This document shows positions 62,480 through 64,000 of a stretch of DNA of 64,000 nt, piece by piece. The translations under genes and the position numbers were made by a program. The notes under the pieces are model-generated. The model worked only from the letters and a program-made list of their open reading frames with translations. It did no database searches and was not told where the DNA came from. The first letter of the stretch is position 1; every line of letters starts with the position of its first letter. The stretch lies in NCBI GenBank assembly GCA_017590115.1, contig JAGGNK010007093.1, forward strand, positions 248,001 through 312,000, written 5' to 3'. This DNA is from Montifringilla adamsi. Its lineage: Eukaryota > Chordata > Aves > Passeriformes > Passeridae.

Positions 62480-62870
62480 TCTCTGTATTCAATACCTTTC
62501 AGCATGGAAAATTAGGTGAGTCAATATATAATTTAGTATTTAATATACCATTTGAACATCGTAAACATTAAGGCAATGTTGGCATTTGGAGGATGATAGT
62601 GGCTAATGAAAGCAAAAATTACTCGTAATAGAATGAAGCTAATTTGCACATCATTAATCTTCCTGCCCCATAATTTAAATGCATAATAACACTAGTTTCT
62701 CCCCATGTCTCAGCAGTAGCTGAATAACAGTGCTGTTCTGTAATCTCACATTATGTGTTCAATTCTTCAATTCTTTTGGAGACAAGGCTGATAATGCCAA
62801 CAATTATTAAAATTGCTCAGTATTGCCTGCACAGAGCCCTGCTTGTGGTTGCTTTCAGAACCTCAGGTTA
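62480..62870. promoter_or_regulatory. Candidate conserved non-coding element
   Basis: The stretch is dense in homeodomain and POU-type motifs: TAATTTGCACATCATTAATC near 62640-62659, ATGCATAAT at 62679-62687 and the palindromic CAATTATTAAAATTG at 62801-62815. It has no homopolymers and no open frame worth noting. This texture is typical of vertebrate developmental enhancers, but a single sequence cannot show conservation. Confidence 0.25.
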
Positions 62871-63332
62871 GCTATCTAGATGGATGTTAGATGCCTTCCT
62901 TACAGAAGATTATGTTTTTTCAGATCAAAACCTTCAGACAGGATAATTTACTGCTTCAGAAAATGGGGCTTGTGAACAGGAGTGTGTTTTTCAGTGCTAA
63001 TCTTTTTGAAAAGCTGCTACTTTCCGTGTGAGGGTGGCAACTTAAAGAGGGCAGTAGGTGCTTTTCATGATCCCATATTTTTTTTTACATCAGCAGAAGA
63101 GTTACAACATAAGAACTGAAAAATCACCAAAGCCTCAGCCTCATTTTGTCTCATGGAGTTGCCAGGGCTGAATTGCCAACAAACTCACCATCTGCTTGGT
63201 GCCACCAAGTGCATTCCCACCTCAGGAAGGCTTCACACCTGTTGGCGGAGGACAGCCAGGCTGTGTACATCCCAAATCTGAAGTTTGGGTTCTGGAGACT
63301 GGATTGAGCTAGATGAGAATGAGACAGTTGAT

Positions 63333-63869
63333 GGGAAGGGGATCGTCTCACTCTGGGGTGCCCTCACCTCGAGTTTTGGGGCAGCTTTGGGCACCACGAT
63401 GTAAAAAAGACGTTAAACTCTTAGAGAGCATCCAAAGGCGGCCACAGGCACAGTGAAGGTTCTGGAGAGGAGGCCATGTGAGGAGCAGCTGAGGGCATTT
63501 GGTCTGTTCAGCTGAAGAAGACTGAGGCCAGAGCTCATTGTGCTCTTCAACACTCTCACAAGGGGAAAAGGAGGGGCAGGCCCTGATTTCTGCTGTGTGT
63601 GACCAGGGACAGGACCCAGGGAACGGCTGGAGCTGTGTCAGGGGAGTATTAGGTTGGATATCACGGAAAGGTTGTTCCCCCACAGGGTCATGGGGCACTG
63701 AACAGGCTCCTCAGGGAAAGGTCATGGCCCCAAGGCTCCCACAGCTCCAGAAGCATTTGAACAATGCTCTCAGGCACAGGGTGGGATTGCTGGGGTGTCC
63801 TGGGCAGGGCCAGGAGTACTCAATGATCCTTGTGGGTCCCTTCCAACTCAGCATATTCTGTGATTCTAC
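63333..63869 (+). mobile_element. CR1 LINE, 5'-truncated 3' end
   Basis: This copy is collinear with 41260-41804: CTTTGGGCACCACGATG, GAGAGCATCCAAAGGCGGCC, TTTGGTCTGTTCAGCTGAAG, GGGCACTGAACAGGCTCC and CCTTCCAACTCAGCATATTC, ending ATTCTGTGATTCTACA at 63854-63869. It covers the last codons of ORF2 and the 3' UTR. No intact frame remains; frames of 112-116 codons on both strands are debris. It differs from the other copy by many substitutions, so the two are independent insertions of a related subfamily. Confidence 0.92.
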
Positions 63870-64000
63870 AGTTTGATTTTCTTTCCCTCAACTTCAGGTA
63901 ACACACACAAATATACTAAAAGTCACAGCATATCAAGGCAGAGTAGCAGGCAGCCAGCAGGTGGGATGTGTAAAATTGAAAGCATGGGGGGTGATCTGAA

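Overview
The window looks like nuclear DNA of a songbird (passerine). The evidence is repeat content: four truncated CR1 LINE copies, three of them retaining recognisable ATTCTATGATTCT-type 3' ends, and endogenous-retrovirus LTRs of families I recognise from birds, including an ERVK-type LTR that reads ATGAAAAATCC near its 5' end and an ERVL-type LTR that begins TGTGCTGG. No mammalian repeats, bacterial genes or phage genes were seen. The sequence is visibly AT-rich and poor in CpG, with a few CpG-richer patches. The clearest patch lies in the 3' half of the LTR at 26367-27037.

I could not support a single protein-coding gene, exon, tRNA or rRNA. All open frames are short (the longest are about 160-180 codons), show no domain I recognise, and often run through homopolymers or repeats. 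The window is best read as intergenic sequence or the inside of a very long intron. Regions in order: 1-5831 is unique sequence with A/T tracts. 5832-6490 holds a long poly(A) and a possible degraded LTR. 8290-9191 holds an ERVK-type solo LTR followed by a CR1 fragment. 9192-21069 is unique sequence with an AATC microsatellite, a 29-G run and a perfect 22-bp palindrome. 21070-27043 is an LTR-rich stretch: an ERVL-type solo LTR, a second probable LTR, and a plus-strand solo LTR with flanking 6-bp duplications. 28448-28765 is an A-rich repeat carrying an assembly gap of 41 N. 32333-32701 is a second copy of the ERVK-type LTR. 35200-36680 holds two ERVL-type LTR remnants. 38629-39041 is a diverged minisatellite with a unit of about 26 bp. 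41000-42250 holds two CR1 fragments in opposite orientation. 42251-63332 is mostly unique sequence with a few short perfect hairpins and homeodomain-motif-rich stretches that could be enhancers. 63333-63869 is a last CR1 3' end.

The elements do not form a pathway. The story is one of retroelement insertion: three solo LTRs have clear or nearly clear target-site duplications readable in the sequence, so their exact boundaries can be given. No new biological system was found. The most useful second looks are the gap, whose two flanks carry the same sequence and probably reflect an unmerged contig overlap, the minisatellite, the unnamed A-rich repeat pair, the 29-G run, and the palindromic CCAAT pair in one LTR.
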